In this document: positions 26,324 through 34,860 of the stretch, piece after piece
Numbering within the stretch: position 1 is the first letter of the stretch
How the letters are laid out: each line of letters begins with the position of its first letter
NCBI RefSeq assembly: GCF_001602375.1
Contig: NZ_BCNY01000014.1
Location: 310,001-374,000, forward strand
From: Methanoculleus horonobensis
GTDB lineage: Archaea > Halobacteriota > Methanomicrobia > Methanomicrobiales > Methanoculleaceae
Direction of reading: 5' to 3'
DNA: 64,000 bases
Position numbers and translations under genes: made by a program
The notes under the pieces: model-generated
The model's input: the letters and a program-made list of their open reading frames with translations, nothing else
Told to the model about the DNA's origin: nothing
The model's database searches: none

Positions 26324-27640
26324 TCACGGAAGATACCCGTCCACGTACTCGAGGAACCGATCCACGACGGCCGTCGAGTAGGGCCCCTCCTCGTAGGCCG
26401 TCGCGAGGGTCAGGCGGTCGCGGAAGGTGGAGGCGATCATCAAAAAGCCGTACGGCCAGCAGGCGCAGGGGAGGTACTGGATCTCCCGGATATCGAGCGC
26501 CGCACCGCCCTTTCCGGGGATGGGGAGGTAATCGCCGGGGTCGAAGACCCCGAGGTTCGAGAAGACCGGGTTCTTCTGTCCGGATGTCTCGTACCGCTCG
26601 ATCATCTCATCAAAGAACGCCCGCACCGCCGGCATCCCGCCCGCCATGATCTCCTCGTAGAAGAGGATGGCGGCAACGCCGAGGCTGCTTGCCTTGCGGC
26701 GGGTCGTTATCGCCGTCACCCGGCCGATGACGTCCTCGAGCCGGGCCCCCTCCCCGGCCGAGAGGGTGACCTCGTAGGCGATGGAGAGGTTCGTGAGCGG
26801 AGCGTCCTCGTAAAGGCCGGGATACCTCCTTCGGAGGTCGGCCGAGGTCAGGAGCGACCGGGGCTCCCCCCGGTCGGAGAATTCACCCCGGATCTTCTGG
26901 AACGCAAGGAAGAACGCAGCGATCAGGACGTCGTTCACCGTGGCCCCGTGCCCTCTCCCGAATGCCTTCATGCGCCCGAGCCGTTCGGGGGAGAGCGTCC
27001 GGCGGGCGATATGGGGCGTCCCCCTCCCGGTTCGCTCGATGGGGAAGCGCCACCGGTCGACGAACGGCTCCTCCTCAGCGAGCGCCTGCTGCCGTTCCTC
27101 CTCCGAGTAGAGCGCAAGAACCCTCTCCGTGCTCCGCTCGTAAGGAGCGCGGGGGGCCGGCCGGAACCCGGGGTCGTCCACGATCCCCCGGTAGGCCGCA
27201 AAGAGATCCCGGGCAAGGGTGAGGGCGCCGGTGGCGTCGCAGAAGCCGTGGTGGCAGGTGACGGCCACGATATCCGCTCCCTCTCGCTGATAGAGGCCGA
27301 CCCGCACCTGCGGCCCGGAACGGACGTCGAGGGGCGGTGGAGGCGTGTGGAGGGGTTCGTCACCGCCGGCCGGGACGAGGACAAACGCTCCTTCCCACCG
27401 CTCCTCCGGGATCTCCTCCCAGACCGGCCGGCCGTCAACCTCCGCGAATCTCGATCGGAGGTAGGGATCGGATGCAACGAGCCTCATCGTCGCCTCCCTC
27501 ATGGCTTCGGCGTCGACTTCGCCGTCGAGCGTGAAGACGACGTGCATCGTCGGATCGTAGATGCGCTCGAAGTAGACGTTGAAGACGTCGAAGGCGGGGG
27601 CGGGGTGGCGGATAGGCGGGGCAGACATCATCTTAACCAT
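26324..27640 (-). CDS. Condensation-domain-like acyltransferase (HHxxxD), PapA/AATase type
   Basis: 438 residues resembling stand-alone condensation/alcohol acyltransferases. The active-site motif is CHHGFCDATGA (HHxxxD, second histidine as base). An N-terminal substrate-tunnel region includes PAFDVFNVYFERIYDPTMH, and the C-terminal half has NDVLIAAFFLAFQK and SNLGVFDPGDYLPIPGKG, comparable to the DFGWG-like region of the fold. Such enzymes move acyl groups from CoA or carrier proteins to alcohols or amines, as in PapA-type lipid assembly. It follows the TetR gene by 60 bases and is probably co-transcribed with it, opposite an RND exporter. ATG 27628 is an alternative start. Substrates are unknown. 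Confidence 0.8.
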   Translation of the reverse strand: MVKMMSAPPIRHPAPAFDVFNVYFERIYDPTMHVVFTLDGEVDAEAMREATMRLVASDPYLRSRFAEVDGRPVWEEIPEERWEGAFVLVPAGGDEPLHTPPPPLDVRSGPQVRVGLYQREGADIVAVTCHHGFCDATGALTLARDLFAAYRGIVDDPGFRPAPRAPYERSTERVLALYSEEERQQALAEEEPFVDRWRFPIERTGRGTPHIARRTLSPERLGRMKAFGRGHGATVNDVLIAAFFLAFQKIRGEFSDRGEPRSLLTSADLRRRYPGLYEDAPLTNLSIAYEVTLSAGEGARLEDVIGRVTAITTRRKASSLGVAAILFYEEIMAGGMPAVRAFFDEMIERYETSGQKNPVFSNLGVFDPGDYLPIPGKGGAALDIREIQYLPCACWPYGFLMIASTFRDRLTLATAYEEGPYSTAVVDRFLEYVDGYLP

Positions 27641-27700
27641 CTCCTGGTTGCGGGATAACTGCTTTCTTATTCAGTACTCTCTCGTGCAGGAGAAGTCCTG

Positions 27701-28279
27701 CTACTCCAGAATCCTCCGGACGGCGGCCTCCCAGACCCGGTGCGCCTCGTCCCGGTCGAGCCCTGCCGCCGCTCCCATCCTGATCCCGAGAGCGACCGAT
27801 ACGACGATGCTTGTGGAGAGATCCGTATCGAGATCGCCGAGACGTCCCGCGGCCTTCTGCTCTTCAAGAACCGCGGCGATCAGGTCATGGATGGCCCGGT
27901 AGTTCTTCCCGACGGCATCACGGAGGGAGTCGTCCCGCACGGCACTTGCAAACATCTCGATGATTGCATTCATCCCCATCCTGCCTTCGGGGTAGATGAC
28001 GTGATCGAATATCGCGGAGAACGTGCCCTCGAGAGTATTGTTAGAGCAGGCATCCTGCAGGCTCTCCGAGAGCCGGGATCGGATGTAGGCGAGGGCTGAA
28101 GAGATCAGGTCGTCCTTGCTCTTGACGTAGAGGTAAAGCGTCGCGCGGGAGATGCCGAGCCTGACGGCGACGCCCTCCATCTTCAGGTTGGAGAATCCCT
28201 TCTCGTCCGCCTCGGCTATCGCGGCCTCGATGATCCTCCGCCTCGCTTCGTCTTTATATTCGGGCACGACCTTCGGCAT
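27701..28279 (-). CDS. TetR/AcrR-family transcriptional repressor
   Basis: 192 residues. The N-terminal helix-turn-helix is RRRIIEAAIAEADEKGFSNLKMEGVAVRLGISRATLYLYVKSKDDLI, typical of TetR. The C-terminal domain is helical and would bind a ligand; nothing points to a particular one. The gene is divergent from a small ORF and an RND/MMPL exporter. Two palindromic sites with GTGTCA arms lie between them. It probably represses both its own unit (with the acyltransferase) and the exporter unit. Confidence 0.92.
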   Translation of the reverse strand: MPKVVPEYKDEARRRIIEAAIAEADEKGFSNLKMEGVAVRLGISRATLYLYVKSKDDLISSALAYIRSRLSESLQDACSNNTLEGTFSAIFDHVIYPEGRMGMNAIIEMFASAVRDDSLRDAVGKNYRAIHDLIAAVLEEQKAAGRLGDLDTDLSTSIVVSVALGIRMGAAAGLDRDEAHRVWEAAVRRILE

Positions 28280-28283
28280 GATA

Positions 28284-28348
28284 CTAACACATGTGTCAGC
28301 AATCTTATATACGATCGATCCGTACCCTGAATAGTGACACTCGTGTCA
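28284..28348. promoter_or_regulatory. Divergent promoter with two TetR-type operators
   Basis: CTAACAC-AT-GTGTCAG (28284-28299) is a palindrome with one mismatch. TGACAC-TC-GTGTCA (28335-28348) is a perfect inverted repeat with the same arms. A further half-site GTGTCA is at 28364-28369. The TATA-like CTTATATAC (28304-28312) sits between the two operators and could be used in either direction, which places one operator at each probable transcription start. Confidence 0.65.
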
Positions 28349-28621
28349 AATTTAATTACGTGTGTGTCAGGGGAGGGGAAGCCGCAGAGGGAACTTGACG
28401 CCTGCTGTAAGGACCTTCTGGAGCAGGAGGAAAATTTTGCGCTCTTCGAGGCTCTGGTGAGGGAATACTGCGGGATAGGGTTCTTCGAGTGCCTCCGCTC
28501 TCCGGAGAACGGTTACCTGACCCCGGCCGTCTGGGAGGAGAGCGGCGACAGACCGCCCGCGCTCCTGTGCACCGTCGTCGAACTGCTACACCGGGCGGTC
28601 GAGCGGGAGGGCGAACGATGA
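28334..28621 (+). CDS. Small hypothetical protein, 95 aa, ahead of the RND exporter
   Basis: I do not recognise this protein. It is acidic and helical (ELDACCKDLLEQEENFALFEALVREYCGIGFFECL) with a CC pair and no membrane segment. The in-frame GTG at 28334 lies inside an operator, so the GTG codons at 28343 or 28364 may be the true start; no ATG is available. Its stop overlaps the exporter start (ATGA at 28618-28621), which argues that it is translated and coupled to the exporter. Confidence 0.6.
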   Translation: MTLVSNLITCVSGEGKPQRELDACCKDLLEQEENFALFEALVREYCGIGFFECLRSPENGYLTPAVWEESGDRPPALLCTVVELLHRAVEREGER

Positions 28622-30873
28622 AGGCGGCGTTCGGGTCTCTCGGCAGGCTCATCGCCGGCCGCCCGTACCTTGTCGCGGGCCTGGTCGTCTCGCTGCTGGT
28701 CTTCTCGCTCTACGGCGCTTCCTCGATCCGGATGGAGACGGGCATCGAGACGTTCGTCGACGCCGACTCTCCCGGGGGGGTGTTGCTCGACCATTACACG
28801 CGGACGTTCGGAACCGAACTGGTCATCCTGATCGTCGAGTCGGAGAACGTGCGGGACCCCGCACTTCTCCGGTACGTCGACACCCTCGGCACGGATATCG
28901 CTGACGAACGTTACGTGGACGGGATACGGTCGCTTCCCGCGGCGATACGATCGGTGAACGGCGGCCGGATCCCCGGAACCGAGGCTGAAGTCGTCGAAAC
29001 GATCTCCCGCCTCCCGCAGGCAGCCCGGGCACGGTACGTGCCTTCTGGGACGATGACCCTCCTCTTCGTCACCCTCGAGCCCGACCTCTCCGACGACGCA
29101 AAAGCCCGGGTTCTCGATACCATCGAGACCATCGTCTCAGTCTCGTCCCCACCCCCCGGCGTGAGCGTCTCGATCTCCGGCGATCCCGCATTTGATGTAC
29201 AGATGCAGGAGGCCATGCGCAAAGAGATGGGCCTGCTGATAGGGATCGCCCTCTCCCTGATGGTCGCGGCAATCGGGCTGCTCTTCACCCACGTCCGCCA
29301 CCGTTTCCTTCCCGTGGGGATCATCCTCTGCGGGATACTCATGACGTTCGGCACTCTCGGGTTCTTCAACCTCCGGGTGACCTCGCCGGTCATCGGATCG
29401 TTCCCCGTGATCATCGGTCTCGGGATCGACTATGGGGTGCAACTCCATTCACGGTTCCATGAAGAAGTTCAGGACAAGAGCCTGCACGACGCGATCGTCG
29501 CCACGCTCTCCCACGCCGGCCCGATCCTGATCGCCATGTGCACGACCGCTCTCGGGTTCGTAGCCCTCCTCACCGCTCCCATACCCATGATCAGGGACTT
29601 CGGAACCGCGTGCCTTATCGGGGTCGTCTCGTGCTTCCTGCTCGCGATCGTCATCATACCTGCCTTCTTCGCCATCTTCGGCTACGGCAGGGGGCCGGAA
29701 GGCCGGCCGGGCCCGGCGGAGGCTCCGGAGACAGGAGCGCTCGCGGGCTACAGCCGGTTCCTCGGCGATCTGGCGGTCCGGGTGGCACGGCATCCCGTTC
29801 CGGTTATTCTTCTCTTTGCGCTCGTTGCTGTCGCCGGGATCCAGTACGACGGCGCCATCGGGATCAACGTCGACCAGCAGTCCTTCGTCCCCGAGACCAT
29901 GCCTGCACGGGTCAGCCTCGAGAAGGTGGAACGGGCGATCGGCGGGACGTCCACTGTGCCGGTGATGATCAGAGGGAGCGATATCCTCGATCCGGAGGTC
30001 ATCGAGTGGATCGATGCGTTCGGAACGTATGAAGCGGCGCACCGGGACGAGATCACCGGTCATGCCAGCATTGCCACCCTTATCCGGGAGTATAACGGCG
30101 GGTCGCTGCCTGCATCAGCAACAGGAATACAAGCGGTCGTCGCGCGCATCCCCGCCGAAGTCCGCGGCGCATACCTCTCGGGCAATACCGGTGCGGTGAT
30201 CGAGTTCGCGACGGTCGATATGGAGATGGACGCGGTGAGCGCCCTCATCGACCGGCTCAGGAGCGACATCGTCTGGCTCGAACCGCCGGCAGGACTGGAC
30301 ATTCAGCCCACGGGCAGGTCGACGGTCTACGGCGATCTCTACGACGGGATCATCCACTCAAAGAACCAGATGACCGTCCTCGGCCTGATCCTGATCGCCG
30401 CCTTCATGATCGTCGTATACCGCCGGTTCGACTCTCTCGCACCGCTCCTCCCCGTCGTCATGGTCATCGGGTGGAACGACCTCATCATGTACGCCCTCGA
30501 TATCGCGTACACCCCGCTCACGGCGTGCCTCGGTTCGATGACCATCGGCCTTGCGATGGAGTACACCGTCCTGATCATCGAGCGGTGCAGGGAGGAGATG
30601 GAGAGAGGCCTGGAGATCTACGAGGCCATACGCGAGGGCGTGACCCGGATCGGGATCCCCATCACCATATCCGGGCTGACGACGATATTCGGGTTCTCGT
30701 CCATGCTCGCGTCCTCGTTCTCCCTTGTAGCGGGCTTTGGGCAGACGACCGTGATCACGATCTTCTTCTCGCTCGTCGGCGGCATCATTGTCATGCCTGC
30801 GGTCGTCGCCCTGGTGCTGCGCAGGGCGCCGGAGCCTTCCGGGCACCGGAGCGAGGCCGCGGCCGAAACATAG
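28618..30873 (+). CDS. RND-superfamily MMPL/HAE3-type exporter, 751 aa
   Basis: The protein has the tandem RND layout: TM1 (RPYLVAGLVVSLLVFSLYG), a large outside loop of about 160 residues, five helices starting GLLIGIALSLMVAAIGLLF, then a second copy beginning HPVPVILLFALVAVAGIQYDGAIGINVDQQ, a second loop, and five helices ending FFSLVGGIIVMPAVVALVL. GLGIDYGVQLHSRFHEE in the first half is the GxxxDY proton-relay motif; AMEYTVLIIERCREE in the second half is the degenerate copy. Length and layout fit archaeal HAE3/MMPL exporters of hydrophobic molecules or lipids. It overlaps the preceding ORF and lies opposite the acyltransferase. Confidence 0.9.
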   Translation: MKAAFGSLGRLIAGRPYLVAGLVVSLLVFSLYGASSIRMETGIETFVDADSPGGVLLDHYTRTFGTELVILIVESENVRDPALLRYVDTLGTDIADERYVDGIRSLPAAIRSVNGGRIPGTEAEVVETISRLPQAARARYVPSGTMTLLFVTLEPDLSDDAKARVLDTIETIVSVSSPPPGVSVSISGDPAFDVQMQEAMRKEMGLLIGIALSLMVAAIGLLFTHVRHRFLPVGIILCGILMTFGTLGFFNLRVTSPVIGSFPVIIGLGIDYGVQLHSRFHEEVQDKSLHDAIVATLSHAGPILIAMCTTALGFVALLTAPIPMIRDFGTACLIGVVSCFLLAIVIIPAFFAIFGYGRGPEGRPGPAEAPETGALAGYSRFLGDLAVRVARHPVPVILLFALVAVAGIQYDGAIGINVDQQSFVPETMPARVSLEKVERAIGGTSTVPVMIRGSDILDPEVIEWIDAFGTYEAAHRDEITGHASIATLIREYNGGSLPASATGIQAVVARIPAEVRGAYLSGNTGAVIEFATVDMEMDAVSALIDRLRSDIVWLEPPAGLDIQPTGRSTVYGDLYDGIIHSKNQMTVLGLILIAAFMIVVYRRFDSLAPLLPVVMVIGWNDLIMYALDIAYTPLTACLGSMTIGLAMEYTVLIIERCREEMERGLEIYEAIREGVTRIGIPITISGLTTIFGFSSMLASSFSLVAGFGQTTVITIFFSLVGGIIVMPAVVALVLRRAPEPSGHRSEAAAET

Positions 30874-30950
30874 CGCGCCCCGCTTCCATCCTTCTGCTGC
30901 AAATCTATTTGATTGATAAGCGGCCAGGAGGTGGATGCAGGAGACCCAGA

Positions 30951-31895
30951 ATGAAGCGAAAAATCATCGATATCGACGAGGAGAAGTGCACCGGGTGCGG
31001 GCTCTGCATACCCGACTGCCCGGAGGGAGCGCTTCAGATCATCGACGGGAAGGCAAGGCTCGTGAGCGATCTCTTCTGCGACGGGCTCGGCGCCTGTATC
31101 GGGACGTGCCCGGAGGGGGCGATCTGCGTCGTCGAACGGGAGGCCGGGCCGTATGACGAAAGGGCGGTGATGGAGAAGATCGTGCCCCAGGGAGAAGGAG
31201 TCATCAGGGCGCACCTCGAGCACCTCCTCGGTCACGGGGAGGAGGGGCTGTACCGCGAGGCCGTCGAGTACCTGAATACGAAGGGGATCCCGGTTCCCGA
31301 GCACGGAACCGCGGGCGGCGGTGCCGCGTGCCCGGGCTCCGCCGCAAGAAGCCTTCCGCGAAGGGAGACCACTGAGGGAGAGCGTGCCGGACGAATAGAA
31401 TCGGAACTGCGGCAGTGGCCGATCCAGTTGCAGCTCCTCAACCCCGCAGCCTCGTACTTCGACGACGCGGATCTCCTCGTCTCCGGGGACTGCGTTCCTT
31501 TTGCATACGCGGATTTCCACCGTGACTTTCTCCGCGACAAGATCGTGATCCTCTTCTGCCCGAAACTGGATTCAAACGTCGAGGGCTACGTCACCAAACT
31601 CGCGGAGATATTCTCGCAGCATGCCATCCGCTCGATCACCGTTCTGCACATGGAGGTTCCCTGCTGCAGTGGGGTGCGGTACGTCGTGGATCAGGCACTG
31701 GAACGCTCGGGAAAGGAGATCCCGGTCAACGAGCACACCATCCTGATCAGCGGGAGGGTCGCGGAGGAGGGTGAGCGGACGGCTCAGCGCCGGGGTTCCG
31801 GGATGGGCCGCGGCCACGGGCCCGGCCTTACCGTCGCGAGACGTACCGGCTCCCCTTCAGGTAAAACCGGAGGGGGAGGTCCGCCGCCTTCGTGA
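30951..31895 (+). CDS. 4Fe-4S ferredoxin-domain iron-sulfur protein, about 314 aa
   Basis: N-terminal CTGCGLCIPDCPEGA is a complete [4Fe-4S] motif, and CDGLGACIGTCPEGA is a second, altered one. After an Ala/Arg-rich linker comes a conserved domain with PIQLQLLNPAASYFDDADLLVSGDCVPFAYADFH and HMEVPCCSGVRYVVDQAL, typical of archaeal ferredoxin-like iron-sulfur proteins. The conserved part ends near ISGRV; the last 40 or so residues are low-complexity and overlap the convergent glycosylase gene by 68 bases, so the true end may have been lost by a frameshift. GGCCAGGAGG precedes the start at some distance. It may be cotranscribed with the exporter; the partner is unknown. Confidence 0.78.
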   Translation: MKRKIIDIDEEKCTGCGLCIPDCPEGALQIIDGKARLVSDLFCDGLGACIGTCPEGAICVVEREAGPYDERAVMEKIVPQGEGVIRAHLEHLLGHGEEGLYREAVEYLNTKGIPVPEHGTAGGGAACPGSAARSLPRRETTEGERAGRIESELRQWPIQLQLLNPAASYFDDADLLVSGDCVPFAYADFHRDFLRDKIVILFCPKLDSNVEGYVTKLAEIFSQHAIRSITVLHMEVPCCSGVRYVVDQALERSGKEIPVNEHTILISGRVAEEGERTAQRRGSGMGRGHGPGLTVARRTGSPSGKTGGGGPPPS

Positions 31896-32406
31896 TCCCG
31901 ACCCGGGTCGTCTGCACGATATCTTCCGGCCGGAACTCCGGCGGTGTCGCGGGCGACCGGACCTGGAGCGGGCCGTCGCGAAGGGAGGTTCCGTTCAGGT
32001 CCATGGTGATGCCTAGCGCCTGCGTCAGTTTGCCCGGGCCGCTTGCGAGCGAACGGGGGTCGTCCGTCCCCCGCCGCGCCTGCATGAGGTCGATCCCGGT
32101 GACCGGCTCGAGCGCCCGGATGAGGACGGCCTCCCCCGCGCCCTCTGCTCCCGTCACGACGTTGACGCAGGTGTGCAGGCCGTAGATCCGGTAGACGTAA
32201 GCGTGGCCTGCCGGGCCGAACATAACCCGATTCCTCTGTGTCACGCCGCGGTAGGAGTGGGCCGCCGGGTCACCCCGGAGGTAGGCCTCGACCTCGACGA
32301 TCCGTCCGGCCGTCGTCGTCTCTTCACGGTGGACGAGCAGGCATCCCAGCAGGTCCTTTGCGACGGTCACGGTGTCGCGTTCGTAGAATGCAGCAGGAAG
32401 GGTCAT
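31828..32406 (-). CDS. mpg: DNA-3-methyladenine glycosylase, AAG/MPG family
   Basis: 192 residues with the AAG fold signatures: FYERDTVTVAKDLLGCLLVH, GRIVEVEAYLRGDPAAHSYRG (with the catalytic glutamate), NRVMFGPAGHAYVYRIYGLHTCVNVV and the ALEPVTG segment, followed by SGPGKLTQALGIT. The enzyme flips out and removes 3-methyladenine, hypoxanthine and related bases. Length is normal. Its 3' end overlaps the convergent ferredoxin-protein gene. It lacks an operon partner. Confidence 0.92.
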   Translation of the reverse strand: MTLPAAFYERDTVTVAKDLLGCLLVHREETTTAGRIVEVEAYLRGDPAAHSYRGVTQRNRVMFGPAGHAYVYRIYGLHTCVNVVTGAEGAGEAVLIRALEPVTGIDLMQARRGTDDPRSLASGPGKLTQALGITMDLNGTSLRDGPLQVRSPATPPEFRPEDIVQTTRVGITKAADLPLRFYLKGSRYVSRR

Positions 32407-32754
32407 GCTAGTTTCTGGTCTTATCCTGAAAGATCTCTTTCACCTGCCCCATCAACGTTCCGGGTGACGGTCGCCGGTGTCACTGCCCCGGGTCAGAGAT
32501 GACACGAGTTTCACGGCCCGGAACCTGCCGGCGACCGATTGCGGCAGCGAACCGAACCCGGGCAAACGTGCGGATCCGGCGCACTACCCCCGGCCGGTCG
32601 AGATCGTTGAACCGGGGCCATTGTCGCCCGGTGAGGGTTGCCCGGGGGCCGTTTCACAAACGATCCCCCGGGATGACCTAACGATTAAATACCGGGGGCA
32701 CCACAAGAGATACTGTTGCTACCCTACAGCACCCCTCATCAGGAGGTTTTGGAA
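32407..32754 (+). promoter_or_regulatory. Structured intergenic leader with the cupin promoter
   Basis: No gene was seen in this 348-base gap. It holds several inverted repeats, such as GGTCGCCGG/CCGGCGACC (near 32469 and 32529), GTTCCGGG/CCCGGAAC (near 32457 and 32519) and CCCGGGGG/CCCCCGGG around 32641-32672. The TATA-like GATTAAATACC is at 32683-32692, and AGGAGG at about 32741-32746 is a strong ribosome binding site for the cupin at 32755. Confidence 0.5.
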
Positions 32755-33156
32755 ATGAAGAAAGGATTCTCAATCGATATCGAGACAGAAACCGTAAAGA
32801 ACACCGACTTCCGCAGGGTCCTTTATACGAGCAATTTCAGCCAGCTCGTGCTGATGCGCCTGAAGCCCGGTGAGGAGATCGGTGCGGAAGTGCATGACGA
32901 CGTCGACCAGTTCTTCCGGTTCGAGGAAGGGGAAGGGGTTGTCGTGATCGACGGCACGAAGCACGCCGTCAAGGACGGCAGCGCCGTGGTCGTGCCGAAC
33001 GGCGCGAACCACAACGTGATAAACACCTCAAAGACCGCCGACCTCAAACTCTACACGATCTACTCCCCGCCGGAGCACCAGGACAAGGTCGTGGCAAAGA
33101 CCCGCGAAGAGGCCATGGCGCACGAAGAGCACTTCGACGGGAAGACGACGGAGTGA
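32755..33156 (+). CDS. Single-domain cupin protein, 133 aa
   Basis: A conserved cupin barrel: motif 1 is GEEIGAEVHDDVDQFFRFEEGEG (G-x5-H-x-H-like, with His and two acidic positions) and motif 2 is VPNGANHNVINTS (P-x-G-x2-H-x-N). The protein lacks other domains and probably binds a metal ion in the barrel. Such stand-alone cupins in methanogens have no assigned substrate. The gene is well expressed by appearance: strong AGGAGG, TATA box at 32683 and many lysine/aspartate residues. The frame is open from 32716, but ATG 32755 fits the ribosome binding site. Confidence 0.85.
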   Translation: MKKGFSIDIETETVKNTDFRRVLYTSNFSQLVLMRLKPGEEIGAEVHDDVDQFFRFEEGEGVVVIDGTKHAVKDGSAVVVPNGANHNVINTSKTADLKLYTIYSPPEHQDKVVAKTREEAMAHEEHFDGKTTE

Positions 33157-33220
33157 TCCTTTCCGGAATCGCTCGAAAACCCGATCTCTTTTTCAGTTGC
33201 GGTTAAAAGCCGGAACGTCT

Positions 33221-33487
33221 TCAGTTCTCCCGCTCGATCTCGCCTCCCGCCTCCCGGATCGTCGCCTCGATATGCTCGAGGAGAGCGGTGTCGTGAGTGG
33301 CGAAGTCGAGCATCGGAAACCCCGCCACGAGGGGGATGGGCTTGAAGATAGCAAGCGGCGCTTCTCCGCTTCTCTCCGGTTTCTCGCCCGGGGCGATGAC
33401 GACGGTCGTCCCGTCGCCCCAGACGGCAAGGTTCCCGTACCCCTGTGCATCCCAGATCTTTCGGATGAGCTCGCGTGTATGCAGCAT
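33221..33487 (-). CDS. Hypothetical protein, 88 aa
   Basis: I do not recognise a named family. Sequence MLHTRELIRKIWDAQGYGNLAV starts a compact mixed protein with strands TTVVIAP and PLAIFKPIPLVAGFPMLDFATHDTALLEHIEATIREAGG; no membrane helix or metal cluster. ATG 33487 is chosen because the upstream residues to 33553 are unconserved in character and poorly charged. It converges with the cupin and is 86 bases from the AI-2E family gene behind it. It looks like a real small archaeal gene by amino-acid composition. Confidence 0.55.
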   Translation of the reverse strand: MLHTRELIRKIWDAQGYGNLAVWGDGTTVVIAPGEKPERSGEAPLAIFKPIPLVAGFPMLDFATHDTALLEHIEATIREAGGEIEREN

Positions 33488-33573
33488 TCTTTCTTCCCGG
33501 ATGAGATGGTTGCGGGAAGAAGGTATCAACCTTCCGGAGCGGCAACTGCGCAAAAAATGGGGGTCTTCTTCTC

Positions 33574-34659
33574 CTACCTCGCCGGCGGCGTGTCAATTTC
33601 CCGGGTTTCCGCAGGAGGCACTCGCTCGCCCGTAAAGAGGTGATCGACGCCGAGGAGCGTGTTCACCCAGGCCCAGTCGCGGCTCGCCTGGAAGACCATC
33701 AGGACGATGAGGGTGAGCGGGACGGCAAAGATCATCCCGGCAACGCCGAGCGCCCATCCCCAGAAGATGACCGAGAGAATGACCACGAGGGCGGGGATAT
33801 CGAAACGCCGCGATGCAAAGTGCGCGTAGATCGGGTTCTCTACGAGCATGTTCAGAACCACGACGGCTGCAATCACCGCGAGCGCGCCCCAGATTCCGAA
33901 CTGGAGCCAGGCGAAGAAGATCGCCGGGAGCGCAGCGATGACCAGGCCGATGTAAGGGATATACGAGAGCAGGAACGTCAGCACGCCCCAGAGTGCGGCC
34001 GCGTGTACCCCCATGACCCAGAGGAACCCGCCGAAGAGGAAGCCGTGGACGAGGTTTGCCTCGGTTCTGACGATGACGAAGTCGATCAGGAACCGGCTCA
34101 TGCGGGAGAACGCCTCAGCGGCCTCGTCTCTCTTCAACACCCTCTGTATGCGTCCGGGCATCCGCGGCGCCTCAAAGAGCGTGAAGATCGTCGTTACCAC
34201 TATGAAGAAGAGGTAGAGCAGGAGATCCGCGATACTGATAGCCGATGAGGAGAGGAATCCTGCGAATCCCTGCAGGTTCACCGAAGACGGTGTGAACGAC
34301 CCCGTCTCGATCCCGTACCTGTCTAAGAGGGCAATGATCTCCGATAGCCTGGCGGTCAACTCCCGCTGGTAGAGGGGGATGGCCGAGACCAGGTTCTCGA
34401 ACGAGAAGAAGACGAGGTAGCACATCAGCAGAACGGCAAGGCCGGCAACGATGGTGACCGCGCCGACGGCGGCGATCTCGGGCAATCCCCTCGATCGGAG
34501 CGCTCTCGTCGCGGGATACACGATCATGGCGAGGATCACCGATACGGCGATGATGGTGATGATGTACCCGATTGCCTGGATCCCGATGATGAGGAAGACC
34601 AATGCCGTCAGCAGGAGTACGGTGCTCAGGTGCCTGGGTAAAACCGGGGATTCTGTCAT
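33574..34659 (-). CDS. AI-2E family (PerM/TqsA-like) transporter, 361 aa
   Basis: The layout is typical: two to three N-terminal helices (STVLLLTALVFLIIGIQAIGYIITIIAVSVILAMIVYP), a middle soluble region, helices around SIADLLLYLFFIVVTTIFTLFEAP, and five C-terminal helices with GVLTFLLSYIPYIGLVIAALPAIFFAW and NPIYAHFASRRFDIPALVVILSVIFWGWALGVAGMIFAVPLT, the PxLG-like family signature region. The family includes exporters of small signals and Na+/H+ antiporters; the substrate is unknown here. It diverges from the antiporter at 34861. Confidence 0.88.
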   Translation of the reverse strand: MTESPVLPRHLSTVLLLTALVFLIIGIQAIGYIITIIAVSVILAMIVYPATRALRSRGLPEIAAVGAVTIVAGLAVLLMCYLVFFSFENLVSAIPLYQRELTARLSEIIALLDRYGIETGSFTPSSVNLQGFAGFLSSSAISIADLLLYLFFIVVTTIFTLFEAPRMPGRIQRVLKRDEAAEAFSRMSRFLIDFVIVRTEANLVHGFLFGGFLWVMGVHAAALWGVLTFLLSYIPYIGLVIAALPAIFFAWLQFGIWGALAVIAAVVVLNMLVENPIYAHFASRRFDIPALVVILSVIFWGWALGVAGMIFAVPLTLIVLMVFQASRDWAWVNTLLGVDHLFTGERVPPAETREIDTPPAR

Positions 34660-34860
34660 CCTGAGTGAGAGTTCTAACGGAAACTATATTAATCCCGCGA
34701 TACGTGGCGGAGGCGGCATGACGTGCGTCTCATACTCCGTCGGCGGGTAGAAGGCGGGGGTGTCGCCGGCCGGGTTCTGAAGGCAGAACGTACAAGGATG
34801 CCCGTTCGAACGATCAAAGAGTCAATATTAAGGCGCCGCAAGCATGATTCATATGCACTG

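Noticed and set aside
32477-32758. 93-codon frame before the cupin
   Set aside because: It crosses several inverted repeats and the TATA box and ends at the cupin start; low protein-like character.
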